DNA from: an uncultured Parabacteroides sp.
Lineage (GTDB): Bacteria > Bacteroidota > Bacteroidia > Bacteroidales > Tannerellaceae
Length of the DNA: 64,000 bases
Direction of reading: 5' to 3'
Assembly (NCBI RefSeq): GCF_902493135.1
Contig: NZ_CABUOD010000012.1
Location: 48,213-112,212, forward strand
Made by a program: the position numbers and the translations under genes. Below are positions 36,587-45,738 of the stretch, one piece after another. A model generated the notes under the pieces. That model was not told where the DNA came from and made no database searches. It worked only from the letters and a program-made list of their open reading frames with translations. Every line of letters starts with the position of its first letter. Positions within the stretch are counted from its first letter, which is position 1.

Positions 36587-39500
36587 TTACCTTACCGCGA
36601 CCTTGAACACCTCTTTTTCACCGAGGCGTACCAGATAAAGGCCGGGACGTAGCGGTCGCGTCGTTTCGCCGGCAGGCGCGTCGAAGAGCAGGCAGACACG
36701 GCCGCCCATGTCCACGATGCAGACACACGCCGGGCTGTCGAGCGAAAGATGCAGCCGGCCCTCTGCCGCCCATACCCGTGTGTCGGAAGCAATGGCGGCA
36801 TTGGCTGTCGGCTGGTCATCGTTGCGGACAATCCCCTCGACCGCGACCGTGATGTCTTCCTCGACAAAGCGAACGACATATTTGCCGTCCGAAGCACGCG
36901 GTTCGAGTATTTCTCCCCGGCTGGTCCTGACGACCGGCTTCGAATGCAGCTCGTAGCCCTCCTGCAACACGAGGGCGAACGAGAAGCTGTAGCCTTCCTC
37001 GACCGTATAGGCTCCGGCCTTTTTACTGAACGTGACGCCCTCCACGTCGGGAAGGGTGACGGTGTAGTAGTTCGTGACAGGCGGGACATAAGGCGGCGGC
37101 GTGTAGGTTTTTATCCAGGCGATGCCGAAGGGGCTGAAGCTGTCGACGTCAAATTCGAGGCCGCGAGCGGTCTTCTGCAACTCTTTTTCGCCCTTGCCTG
37201 TGTCGGGGGCATCCCGATAGACTTCCGTCGTGCCGTCCGTCTTCAAGTGGACGATGACAAAACTGTCATTGCTGTTCGTGCCGGAAGGATAAGGATAGAC
37301 CACATGGACCTTGTTCCCGTCTTTGGGCTGGATGGGGGTCATGGTGGTCTGACTGCTACCGGAGGTAGTCGTGATTTCCACCAGGGCGATTTCGGCAAAG
37401 ATGATATTGTCTTTAGCAATATCGGCAGCAACCTCTTCGAAGGTCGCTTTCACGCTCTCCTGATGTTCGTCTTCGAGCGCTCCGGTGATCAGCTTGACTT
37501 CGGAACCGGTGCTTGCGGTAGTCTTATCCTTATCGATCACGGCAGTCGGCTTTTCGACCGGCGTTGACGGGAGTTTGCTTACATCAGCGACAACAACCGT
37601 CTGGGTGGTGTCGGCAGGCTCGACAGTCTTTGCCTTGAAAGCGGCTGTGATGGTAACGGCCGTAGCATCGGTCGGGACAGTATATTCGGTTGGCGGATTA
37701 GTATTGGTATTGTTTTCACCCGGCGTTGGTGTTATTGTGACATCCTTCAGCTCGTAGCCCGGCAAGGGGTAGTATTTGAGTGCCAGCTTGACTCCGTTCG
37801 GGATGGTGTCCGCTTTTGCCAACAGGCTGTCGCCGGAGAAGACGGAGATCGTGCCGCCTCCCTGTGCCGGTTGGGTGACGGCCACCGGGATAGCGGCTTT
37901 CACGCCGGTGAAGGCTGCGACCCCGTTATCGGCAGGCGCCTGGAAATAGACGACCGGTTCGGCAGGGGTGGCCGCTGTCAGGCCTTGCTGGCGGGTACGG
38001 ACTTCGGTGCCATTATCAGCACCGTCCTTCGTCACCGTCCAGAGCCGGTAGGTCTTGCCTGCCGTAACGGTCGTGGCAAAGGTTTTGCCCTGGCGCAGTC
38101 GGGCGGCCGGGAATGGGTCGGCGGCATCGGTGGCGGCGAAGGCGATTGGGGCATCGTTCGTGCCGTTTCCATCGTTTTGTGCCGTTGTTGCAGCGAACTG
38201 CCATTCCATCCACGCGTTGCCGAGGGTTCCGGTGTTATGGATGGCGGCGTTGGCGCAATGGAAGGTGACGGAGGTCGACGACGGATCGGCCACGGTGAAG
38301 GAGCCGGAGTTATCGAGGCCGTAATATTCGTTATTATCGTCAGTATTTCCGATGTACAGGCCCTTGCCCGTCAGCGTCACAGAGCCTTTGTTCACGAAGG
38401 TAGAGGCGCCGGATGCGCTAAGGGTGGAAGTGCCCTCTCCCGTCGTGTTGAGGATCAGGGCGCAACCGGACCCGATGGTCAGGGCGGCAGCGCCGGTCGG
38501 TTTGATTTTCACTTTGTCGAACGTCAGCGTCGGGTTGCCGATGGCGGCGGAGATGCTGAGTTTGTTGGTGGACGGAGATGCGCCGTTGGCCATCTTGACC
38601 GTGCCGTCGAAACGGGTCGAAACACCATCTTCTCCCTTTTTGTAACTCCATTTGCCATTGGAGCAAGAGAGGGTGAGATCTGTATCGTCGGAAGACAAAG
38701 ACAACGGATCAGGGTAAGGCAGATAGGTGGAAGAGGTCAAGTCGTCGGGCTGGCCGGGGATGAAATCGGACTCATCGTAAGTCTCCGGCCGGCCGTCGTT
38801 GCCAAAGCTGGCGATTTTTTTCAGTCGCGGGAGCTTGCCGTTTTTGGTGGTATCGATGGCGGTGAAGGCTTTGCCCTCACCTGTCCAACCGGCGATAACG
38901 TCAGCGACCTCATCGAGGTAGACGTTGGCCCCGTTGATCGCATCGACGGCGATGCCGGTGGTCGGGGCGGCAGTATTATCTCCTACCGTCAGTTTAATAT
39001 TGACGCTGGCGTAGTTGCTGGAAAGGGTAGCATTATTATTATTTCCGGCAATACGACCGGCATGTTTTTCAGAGGTGCTTATGGTAGCTTTCACGCCGTC
39101 GGTATTTAAGGCGAGGCAATCCTGTACAGTAACGCTACCGCTCCAAATCCACCCGATGATACCGCCTGCATAAGCATAGTTGGTAGGGTAGCCGCTGTTG
39201 CTTGATGATTCAGCGGAAACAGAACCCGTGGCAAAACAAGATTCAATAACCGCATATCGAGCACCTCCGACAATACCGCCGGAAGTACTTGTCGTGGCTG
39301 TTTTAGCGGTTATATCCCCTGTTGAATAGCAGTACGATATATGACTCGGAGTACTGCTATCACCATTAATATTACCGTCGCCTACGATACCGCCCGCATA
39401 GGCGGTATTAGTATTACCAGTAGCACTGACATCACCCGTGTTGAAGCAGGAAACAATAGAAGATTGGGCACTTTCCCCTGCGATTCCACCCCCCATAACC

Positions 39501-41224
39501 GGTGATCCATCGACAGTGATGGCTCCACTGTTTGAACAAGCGCTAACCACCGAGTTTTCAGCTATCATACCGGCAAATCCACCGACATTTCCAACCTTGT
39601 CAGACATAGAGAAACTGACCGCACATTTATTATGGCAATTGATGATTTTTCCACTATTCACCCAGCCTGCGACACTGCCAAGATAGTAGTTATCGCCTGC
39701 GGCTGAATCAGTGGAAGTGGAAGTCCCCAAATTAATTGCTGGGGAAGTTCCTTCATCTGCCATCGTCAGATCCTGCACGGTCGCTCCATTCAAATACCCA
39801 AAAAGACCGATATAGTTTACCGAAGTTGAGTCGATCGCCATTCCGGTAATGGTTTTGTGATTTCCGTCGAAGGTGCCTTGAAAGCTTTTAGAAGAAGAAG
39901 TCCCTATCGGCATCCAATTATTCCTGAAACCAGTGGCGACGCCCTTGGTAGGCGTAGCCAGAGAGATATCGTTGGCAAGCTTAACCGTGCAGTCCTTAAA
40001 GCCTGCATTGGTAGGATAGTAAGCATCACCGGTATTGGTGGTATTGTTGGTAGTATTGGCGGTCTTCCCATTATTCGTCACCCAAGCGATCCACGCGAGG
40101 CCGCGGGGGGTTTTGACGGTGTAGGTTGTGCCGGAGACGGAGACATCGGTGCCACCCGGGCCGACACTGACTGTCTGACCGTAGGTAGGCCAGTCGGAAG
40201 GAAATTGCATTTTTTCGAAGGAGAATAATTTATTTTCCGTCGCCGTAAAGACGGTTGTTTTTTTCTCATCCATGAGTAGATTATCGTCTAACCAAACGGT
40301 ATAGCCGATGTCCTTCTTGACGTTGACAGCGAAATGCCTATTTTTGTCGTCGGTGGTGAATTGGATAGCAGGATTAAGCGATTTGCCGTTGGCATCTTTT
40401 ATTTCCAGCGTCTTGCCGCTCTCCGGGGCGGAGGAGTTAAACCTCCATTCGAGGAAGGGGGAATGCACATTATTGTCAAGAATTGCTTTTAATCCCGCAG
40501 AAGCCGTTATTTTCGCATCTTCGGCCGCAGATAAAGAAGCGCTATTCCCTATCGACACGGCATATTTGTTATCCGCTACGATATCTATTTTGCCTTTGAG
40601 GATGAGGCCTACCGGATGACCAGTAGTGTACAAATATATTCCATTTGACTTTTTCCCAAGGATATTCAATCCGGCAGCTCCACCATCCAGAAGCAGGTCG
40701 CATCCACCGTTGTTGTTGATTACTACTCCTTGGCATTTCAAGGTACTGGCTGAGCTGCCTGTCGCTTGGATACAGAGCGGTTCACCGCCCTCTACCATAT
40801 AAAGCAATGAGTCGTTGGCATTGTAGGTTAAGTTCAGCTCCTTCAGTTGAAGGATCGGGTAGGTGTCAAGCATATTATTATTAGAATCCTCTATCTTTTT
40901 CTCGCTTTTGATATCGATCGCCCCCTGCGACCAACTATTATTCGTGCCCGTCAGCGTACCGGAGAACTCGGTGTCGGAGCCATCAGTCCCGATCTTGTAA
41001 AACCAAGCATAATCGGTCGAACTTTCAGCTTTCAGCTTATAAGTCAGAGTTAGTTTTCCATTGATATTGCTATTGCTCACATCGAGATCAGAAAGGCCTC
41101 CTCCTGTTTGCGCCCCTCCCCTCGCCGGCCATAAAAAAGCCAGTATCATGATACTGATTATCCGTGCAGCGAGCCGGAGGGGCGCTGCACGGCGGTTTCT
41201 TTTTATAAGTAAAAAGTCGTTCAT
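36587..41224 (-). CDS. Large GLUG-repeat surface protein with duplicated flanking domain
   Basis: A 1545-residue secreted protein. The signal peptide ends near ARGGAQ (39). Residues about 45-345 and 840-1090 are related beta-rich domains, each with a YTVW/YRLW-like end, flanking a GLUG region (about 465-745) with units such as GGIVGDGNINGD and GGFAGMIAENS. Then come bacterial-repeat domains (GYELKDVTITP; GYELHSKPVV) and a C-terminal domain (about 1480-1545) ending in PGLYLVRLGEKEVFKVAVR, which looks like a type IX/Por-type sorting or surface-anchoring domain. Likely a surface adhesin. Function unknown. Confidence 0.75.
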   Translation of the reverse strand: MNDFLLIKRNRRAAPLRLAARIISIMILAFLWPARGGAQTGGGLSDLDVSNSNINGKLTLTYKLKAESSTDYAWFYKIGTDGSDTEFSGTLTGTNNSWSQGAIDIKSEKKIEDSNNNMLDTYPILQLKELNLTYNANDSLLYMVEGGEPLCIQATGSSASTLKCQGVVINNNGGCDLLLDGGAAGLNILGKKSNGIYLYTTGHPVGLILKGKIDIVADNKYAVSIGNSASLSAAEDAKITASAGLKAILDNNVHSPFLEWRFNSSAPESGKTLEIKDANGKSLNPAIQFTTDDKNRHFAVNVKKDIGYTVWLDDNLLMDEKKTTVFTATENKLFSFEKMQFPSDWPTYGQTVSVGPGGTDVSVSGTTYTVKTPRGLAWIAWVTNNGKTANTTNNTTNTGDAYYPTNAGFKDCTVKLANDISLATPTKGVATGFRNNWMPIGTSSSKSFQGTFDGNHKTITGMAIDSTSVNYIGLFGYLNGATVQDLTMADEGTSPAINLGTSTSTDSAAGDNYYLGSVAGWVNSGKIINCHNKCAVSFSMSDKVGNVGGFAGMIAENSVVSACSNSGAITVDGSPVMGGGIAGESAQSSIVSCFNTGDVSATGNTNTAYAGGIVGDGNINGDSSTPSHISYCYSTGDITAKTATTSTSGGIVGGARYAVIESCFATGSVSAESSSNSGYPTNYAYAGGIIGWIWSGSVTVQDCLALNTDGVKATISTSEKHAGRIAGNNNNATLSSNYASVNIKLTVGDNTAAPTTGIAVDAINGANVYLDEVADVIAGWTGEGKAFTAIDTTKNGKLPRLKKIASFGNDGRPETYDESDFIPGQPDDLTSSTYLPYPDPLSLSSDDTDLTLSCSNGKWSYKKGEDGVSTRFDGTVKMANGASPSTNKLSISAAIGNPTLTFDKVKIKPTGAAALTIGSGCALILNTTGEGTSTLSASGASTFVNKGSVTLTGKGLYIGNTDDNNEYYGLDNSGSFTVADPSSTSVTFHCANAAIHNTGTLGNAWMEWQFAATTAQNDGNGTNDAPIAFAATDAADPFPAARLRQGKTFATTVTAGKTYRLWTVTKDGADNGTEVRTRQQGLTAATPAEPVVYFQAPADNGVAAFTGVKAAIPVAVTQPAQGGGTISVFSGDSLLAKADTIPNGVKLALKYYPLPGYELKDVTITPTPGENNTNTNPPTEYTVPTDATAVTITAAFKAKTVEPADTTQTVVVADVSKLPSTPVEKPTAVIDKDKTTASTGSEVKLITGALEDEHQESVKATFEEVAADIAKDNIIFAEIALVEITTTSGSSQTTMTPIQPKDGNKVHVVYPYPSGTNSNDSFVIVHLKTDGTTEVYRDAPDTGKGEKELQKTARGLEFDVDSFSPFGIAWIKTYTPPPYVPPVTNYYTVTLPDVEGVTFSKKAGAYTVEEGYSFSFALVLQEGYELHSKPVVRTSRGEILEPRASDGKYVVRFVEEDITVAVEGIVRNDDQPTANAAIASDTRVWAAEGRLHLSLDSPACVCIVDMGGRVCLLFDAPAGETTRPLRPGLYLVRLGEKEVFKVAVR

Positions 41225-41538
41225 AAATAGATGTATATTATTAAATGATGATGATTTATCCGTTGTTTTCGGCTTGATCCGAAAGCAACCAAAAGATCAA
41301 GGCTCCTCCGTCAGTCATATAGGTGTCAGCATCGGCCATCCCAAAAGAGCCGTCAGGCTCTATCTCCGGCCTAAGCTGGTGAGCGTCAAGCGCAGAGACC
41401 GCAGTGAGCGTCCGGAGCGTCTGCTGTTTGAGCGAAGCGAGTTTCAGACGCGACAGCGAACGAAGGGAACGGAGTAGCGAGGCAGCTTAAGCCTTGAACT
41501 TTTGGTTACTTTTCTTTCAAGAGAAAAGTAACAACCTC
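41225..41538. other. Intergenic region with dispersed-repeat-like sequence
   Basis: This 314-base stretch has no gene. It carries GAGCG/GCGAG-type short repeats (about 41380-41490) and ends in the hairpin at 41505-41532. It resembles dispersed Bacteroidales intergenic sequence. The promoter of the GLUG gene should lie in its left part but no exact -7 element is seen. Confidence 0.55.
41505..41532 (-). terminator. Hairpin after the DUF6261 gene
   Basis: GTTACTTTTCT (41505-41515) pairs with AGAAAAGTAAC (41522-41532) around a 6-base loop. It lies 7 bases past the DUF6261 stop and probably ends that transcript. Confidence 0.65.
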
Positions 41539-42315
41539 CTACAATTCACCGGGACGCTCCTCTTCGCCTCCGCCACCGCCTCCGCTGTCAGGCCCGCTGC
41601 CGCCGGAGGTGCTGCTGCCGGCGATGGAGGCGTAGAGGGTGACGAGGCCGTTGACGTCGTCGATGAATTTTTCGATCACATCGCTGGTGCTGACAATGGC
41701 ATAGGCATTGACAATGGTGATGATCTGCCCGTAAAGCTCGTTAGCCGTCCCGACGGCCTGGTCGGAGCTGACATCCGTCTGTGCCAAGCGGGTCGACGCC
41801 TCGCCTGCCTTGCTGAGGAAAGCCGTTTCGAACGCGGTGTTCGCCTTGGCAAGCTCCGCCACTTCGTCTTCCAGGCCCAACGCCTTGACCGCCGCCACAT
41901 TGGCTTCGAGCGCCAGGACAGTCAACATGCCCTTTACCTCAGCAGTCTGCTTGCTGTATTCGTCACCGCCGATCCCTTTGTAAGGGGCCAGGTCGGCATC
42001 CAACCGGATGGCGTAGGCCTGCTTGGCGGCGATCGGGTTCGTCTTGTGGGCACGCACGACGTTGCTGACGACGCCCACCAGGTTGTCGCGTCTCTTGTCT
42101 TCCGCTTTCATCTCCGACGTGGACACGAAGGTGGTCGAGCGGTTGACGATCGAAGCCAGCAGCGCACATGCCTCGGCATAGAGCGCCGCCTGGTCCACGA
42201 TATAGAGCGCGGAGGGCGTAGCCTTCACGATCAGCTCGTTCACCTTGCTGTGGAAATCGCTTGTCGACCCTACGGTGAGTCGCGAGATACTGAAAGTCTT
42301 AATCTGTTTTACCAT
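41539..42315 (-). CDS. DUF6261 family protein
   Basis: A 258-residue, mostly alpha-helical protein starting MVKQIKTFSISRLTVGSTSD and ending in a Gly/Ser-rich tail (SGGSGPDSGGGGGG). It has no signal peptide. The helical pattern with VVRAHKTNPIAAKQAYAIRL fits DUF6261, a Bacteroidetes family of unknown role. It lies downstream of the 42-bp repeat array and the MACPF gene on the same strand. It could be a partner or immunity-type protein, but nothing in the sequence proves this. Confidence 0.65.
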   Translation of the reverse strand: MVKQIKTFSISRLTVGSTSDFHSKVNELIVKATPSALYIVDQAALYAEACALLASIVNRSTTFVSTSEMKAEDKRRDNLVGVVSNVVRAHKTNPIAAKQAYAIRLDADLAPYKGIGGDEYSKQTAEVKGMLTVLALEANVAAVKALGLEDEVAELAKANTAFETAFLSKAGEASTRLAQTDVSSDQAVGTANELYGQIITIVNAYAIVSTSDVIEKFIDDVNGLVTLYASIAGSSTSGGSGPDSGGGGGGEEERPGEL

Positions 42316-42363
42316 ATTTCTTATTTTAAAATGTCAATATCAATAAAATCGTATCGTTTTCAG

Positions 42364-42658
42364 GCGATTTGGCCCTCCGAACAGCTTCGGGAACCCGAAT
42401 GGCGGGCCGTTCGCCTCTCCGAACAGGTTCGGAACCCCGAACCGCAGGCCGTTCGCCTCTCCGAAGAACTTCGGAACCCCGAACCGCAGGCCGTTCACCT
42501 CTCCGAAGAACTTCGGAACCCCGAACCGCAGGCCGTTCACCTCTCCGAAGAACTTCGGAACCCCGAACCGCAGGCCGTTCGCCCTTCCGAAGAACTTCGG
42601 AACCTCGAACCGCAGGCCATTTGCCCTTCCGAAGAACTTCGGAACCTCGAACCGCCCG
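42364..42658. repeat. Seven-copy 42-bp tandem repeat
   Basis: Seven units start at 42364 (diverged), 42407, 42449, 42491, 42533, 42575 and 42617. The middle five are near identical. Each holds the near-palindrome CCGAAGAACTTCGG. Because 42 is a multiple of three, several frames stay open on both strands: the minus frame 42703-42326 encodes a 14-residue repeat (RGSEVLRRGERPAV), beginning inside the MACPF 3' end and ending 10 bases before DUF6261. Whether it is translated is unclear; a structural RNA or DNA role is equally possible. Confidence 0.9.
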
Positions 42659-42690
42659 CCATTCAGTTTCCGGACACTCGCCGCCGGTCG

Positions 42691-44853
42691 CTATTCGCCC
42701 CATTTCTTAGGATGCGAGATAGGCGGCGTGTTCACCGGTTGGTTGTCCGCCGTCACTCCGAACTTGAAGTTTTCGGGCAGATCTTTTGTCGTGTAGCAGA
42801 GCTTGAGGGGATGATGGTTGGTCGCCCCTTTGAACCACGGCTCGCAGGAGGGATCCACCCGCCACTCTGTTGTCCAATAGCTCTCGAACAGGTTCTTGTT
42901 GTCCGGCAACTCGAAGGGGCGTTTCCATTCGGTCCCGCCCGTCGAGGCGATGATCGGATGGCCGTCGGCGTCCCTGTCGTAGATGCCGATGCCGGTGATC
43001 AGCTTGTCCTTGGGCGTATCGGAGGTGGCATACTTCACATAGACGTTCTTGTTCACGATGATGCCCGATTTGGAGATGTCGGCGTTGTCTCCCCTCTTGG
43101 AATAGCCGGAGGGCCTGTCCTCGCTGATCGTCACGTCGGTGAGCCCCGGATGGACGTCGTCGTAGCTGAGGGCGTAGTACCAGTACTGGTCCTTGTTGTC
43201 GTTCACGCTCACGTAGGTCGACTGCGAGGTTTCGAGCGCGTACCCGCGGTCGGTCGGGGCATTGTCGTTGGCCATCAAAGGATAATAGATCAGCTGGTTG
43301 CCGAAGTCGTCCTGGGCGACGAACGATTTGGGGTCTCCTGTGGCATGGTCGTTGCGCCCGTAGACCGACATGAAGTCGGCGAGTATGGCCCGCGGCATGG
43401 TGCGCTTCGGAGTGTGCTTTTCATCATAGGCTTCGAAGTATTTCATGATCGCATTCTTGCGCACCGAGTCCTTCACGAGGTCGTAGATGGGGATGAGCGC
43501 TTCGCCGGAGTCGTCCTTCGTCGTGTAGCTGATCGGGATCCAGGTGGAACGGCTGTCGGCCGTGATGCTCTGGTCCCAGGCTTTGACGTCCTGGCTGGCG
43601 TTGCCTCCGCTCGACTTGATCACGTAGCGTGCTTTCGAGGCCTGGCTGTAGTCGTAGCTGTAGTCGCCTCCGCTCGCGTCGGCGCGGATATAGTTGCTGC
43701 CGTGGATGCGCTGGTAGTATTCTATCCACTCCGTGGCCGGCTGGTCGCCGACGAGCTGCTTGACCTGTATGTTGGCGGCGGCATCGTGCCCGATGGAGTG
43801 TTCGTACATGTTCTCTTCCCGTGCGTACATATAGATAAAGTTACCGCCGAAAGAGGCCTTGCTGATGACATGCGTCCCGTAGTGGTCGAGCAGGTCGAAG
43901 ATCGTCTTTTTGCCTTTTTCGGGGACCGTGTCGTTCGAATAGACCTTATAGGCGTCCGATCCGCTGTTGTTGAAGACGTCGTTGACCGTCTCGTCGAGCA
44001 GGAGGTAGATGTTCGAGCGGTCCGCCCCCGCCACCTTGGTGATCCAGTCGGGGTTGATCCGCACCTCGGCCATGTTCTTGCCGTAATAGCCGAGGTAATA
44101 CTCGAAGTTCTGGCGCGTGTTGGTCATCGTCTCCTGCGAGAAGGTGACGCCTCCCGAAAGCCCTACCTTCTTTTTGATGCCGATCTGGCCGGTGATGCCC
44201 ACGGCGACGTTCATTTTCTCCATCGTCTCCTCGAAACGTTCGCCGCCGCACTCGAACTTGATGCCGTCCTGGATGGACGACTCGTTGTCGAGGAGCTGCC
44301 CGCGTATCATGTCGAAGGAAAGGATCGGATAGGTGGTGTTGCCCATGTCCGCCCAGATGTGCGTCCCTTTGCCGATCGATTTGGCATAGGTGATATCGCC
44401 TTCGGCCGAGGTGGCGGAGCTGCGGAGCACGAGCTCCAGGTCTTTCGTCACCGTCTCGTCTCCCTCGACGCCGAGCGTCAACTTATAGCTGCGGGGCACG
44501 GAGAAGTCGGGCATCCCGGCTTTCGTGCCGTCCTTCAGGCGAAGGATGAGATATTTCACATTGTCTTTCATCTCTTCGGTCAGTTCGAAGGGGAAAGAAG
44601 AGTCGTGCAGTTTCAGGCGCAGTTTGCGGAGGGTTCCGAGCTTGAGGCGGAAGTTTTCGAGCTTGTTCACGTCGACCATCACGATCCGGTAGCCGTTCGT
44701 CAGGTCCGCGCTCCCCTCTTCCAGCGGAGGATATTCAGGTTCTTCGGCCCCGTCGTCGCTGCAAGCGGCAAAAAACAAGGCGCTTCCTGCGACGAACAAC
44801 GTTGCGAGCAGGAGAGAAGCCAAGTTGCAAATGAGAGAGGTTCTTTTTTTCAT
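42691..44853 (-). CDS. MACPF (perforin-like) domain lipoprotein, BSAP-like
   Basis: A 720-residue protein with a signal peptide and lipobox FFAAC. The MACPF signature is in DHYGTHVISKASFGGNF (about residues 318-336, YGTHxxxxxxxGG), followed by a region typical of the membrane-inserting helices. Bacteroidales-secreted antimicrobial proteins (BSAPs) of Bacteroides and Parabacteroides are MACPF toxins that kill related strains, so this is a candidate of that class; many Bacteroidales MACPF proteins have not been tested. It follows an HTH membrane protein by 41 bases and is followed by the tandem repeat and DUF6261 gene. Confidence 0.85.
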   Translation of the reverse strand: MKKRTSLICNLASLLLATLFVAGSALFFAACSDDGAEEPEYPPLEEGSADLTNGYRIVMVDVNKLENFRLKLGTLRKLRLKLHDSSFPFELTEEMKDNVKYLILRLKDGTKAGMPDFSVPRSYKLTLGVEGDETVTKDLELVLRSSATSAEGDITYAKSIGKGTHIWADMGNTTYPILSFDMIRGQLLDNESSIQDGIKFECGGERFEETMEKMNVAVGITGQIGIKKKVGLSGGVTFSQETMTNTRQNFEYYLGYYGKNMAEVRINPDWITKVAGADRSNIYLLLDETVNDVFNNSGSDAYKVYSNDTVPEKGKKTIFDLLDHYGTHVISKASFGGNFIYMYAREENMYEHSIGHDAAANIQVKQLVGDQPATEWIEYYQRIHGSNYIRADASGGDYSYDYSQASKARYVIKSSGGNASQDVKAWDQSITADSRSTWIPISYTTKDDSGEALIPIYDLVKDSVRKNAIMKYFEAYDEKHTPKRTMPRAILADFMSVYGRNDHATGDPKSFVAQDDFGNQLIYYPLMANDNAPTDRGYALETSQSTYVSVNDNKDQYWYYALSYDDVHPGLTDVTISEDRPSGYSKRGDNADISKSGIIVNKNVYVKYATSDTPKDKLITGIGIYDRDADGHPIIASTGGTEWKRPFELPDNKNLFESYWTTEWRVDPSCEPWFKGATNHHPLKLCYTTKDLPENFKFGVTADNQPVNTPPISHPKKWGE

Positions 44854-44894
44854 AAGAATGAATTTAATAGGTTATACATATTGTGAAATTTACC

Positions 44895-45458
44895 TTATTC
44901 GATCTGTCGTATCCAATCGTCCATCGTGACGCCCTCCGGCAACGGCAACTTCCGCTTGAAGCGGTAGCGCGTGGTGTGGAGGCTGCCGGGCGAGATGGAC
45001 ATGCGGTCGGCGATTTCCCGGCTGTTCAGGTTCATCTTGATCAGCATGCAGAGCAGTTCCTCGACCGGCGTGATGCCCGGGACCAGTTCGCGCAGGCGGA
45101 ACAGGAAAGCGGGATAGATGGCGGTGAAGGTGCGGCGGAACGCGTCTCCCTTCTTTCCCGTCTCATCCACCGCCAGGCATCCGGCAAGCAGCTGCTCCTT
45201 CTTCACCGGGCACTCGCGCGAGTGGCGGTCGAGGAGGTCCTGCAACTTTTCAAGGCGGTCATCGATCCTGCGCACCAGGAACTGCCAGAACAGATAATCG
45301 GTGACCAGGACAAACGCGACACAGAAAAAGGAAGCCACCGCAACGGCCGCCAGCCATCTTCCGCGGTCTTCCGTCGCTGCCCCTTCCATCCCGATGCCTA
45401 CGAAGGCGAAGAAGACGAAAAGCAAGACCATTGTCGCTATTTGCTTTCTATTCATCAT
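44895..45458 (-). CDS. Membrane-anchored HTH regulator-like protein
   Basis: A 187-residue protein with two N-terminal membrane helices (about 7-25 and 36-60), a linker with CPVKKEQLLAG, and a C-terminal module (FRRTFTAIYPAFLFRLRELVP..., ELLCMLIKMNLNSREIADRMSIS) shaped like a LuxR-type HTH. The same module ends the divergent TPR regulator. It is first in the minus-strand run with the MACPF gene, so it may control that gene or sense the envelope. It lacks a TPR sensor. Confidence 0.7.
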   Translation of the reverse strand: MMNRKQIATMVLLFVFFAFVGIGMEGAATEDRGRWLAAVAVASFFCVAFVLVTDYLFWQFLVRRIDDRLEKLQDLLDRHSRECPVKKEQLLAGCLAVDETGKKGDAFRRTFTAIYPAFLFRLRELVPGITPVEELLCMLIKMNLNSREIADRMSISPGSLHTTRYRFKRKLPLPEGVTMDDWIRQIE

Positions 45459-45718
45459 ACTGTTCTTTCCGTGCTTTCAAAGTAACGCAATCCATTTCGT
45501 ACCTCCGCTTTACTTTTATGGGCAATAGTCTGTACAACGGCTGAACAATAGCATTTTTCTATTGGAAACAACGCTTGATAATCATCTATTACTCGCCACG
45601 GTCCCTATGCCCTTTCACAGAAACAAATATAGAGGGGTTCGAGCTGCCGGCAAGGGGAAACCGATAGACGATTCAATAGATTTCGTCCGATTTCCGACCG
45701 TTTTTGCAAACGTTCGAC

Positions 45719-45726
45719 TACTTTTG
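45719..45726 (+). promoter_or_regulatory. -7-like element before the TPR-HTH regulator
   Basis: TACTTTTG fits TAnnTTTG, but it is only 12 bases from the preferred ATG at 45739, so a transcript from here would be nearly leaderless. Weak call. The 280-base divergent gap holds no other feature I can name. Confidence 0.35.
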
Positions 45727-45738
45727 TCGAAAAAAAAG

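Noticed and set aside
37871..39109. 412-codon plus-strand open frame
   Set aside because: Glycine-rich shadow opposite the GLUG gene; low-complexity translation with no family resemblance.
42364..42658. CRISPR array
   Set aside because: The 42-bp units are contiguous without unique spacers, so this is a simple tandem repeat. No cas genes are present.
41494..44886. 1130-codon plus-strand open frame
   Set aside because: It lies antisense to the DUF6261, repeat and MACPF genes. The minus-strand frames carry a lipobox, a MACPF signature and family resemblance; the long plus frame results from G+C-rich codon bias removing stops.
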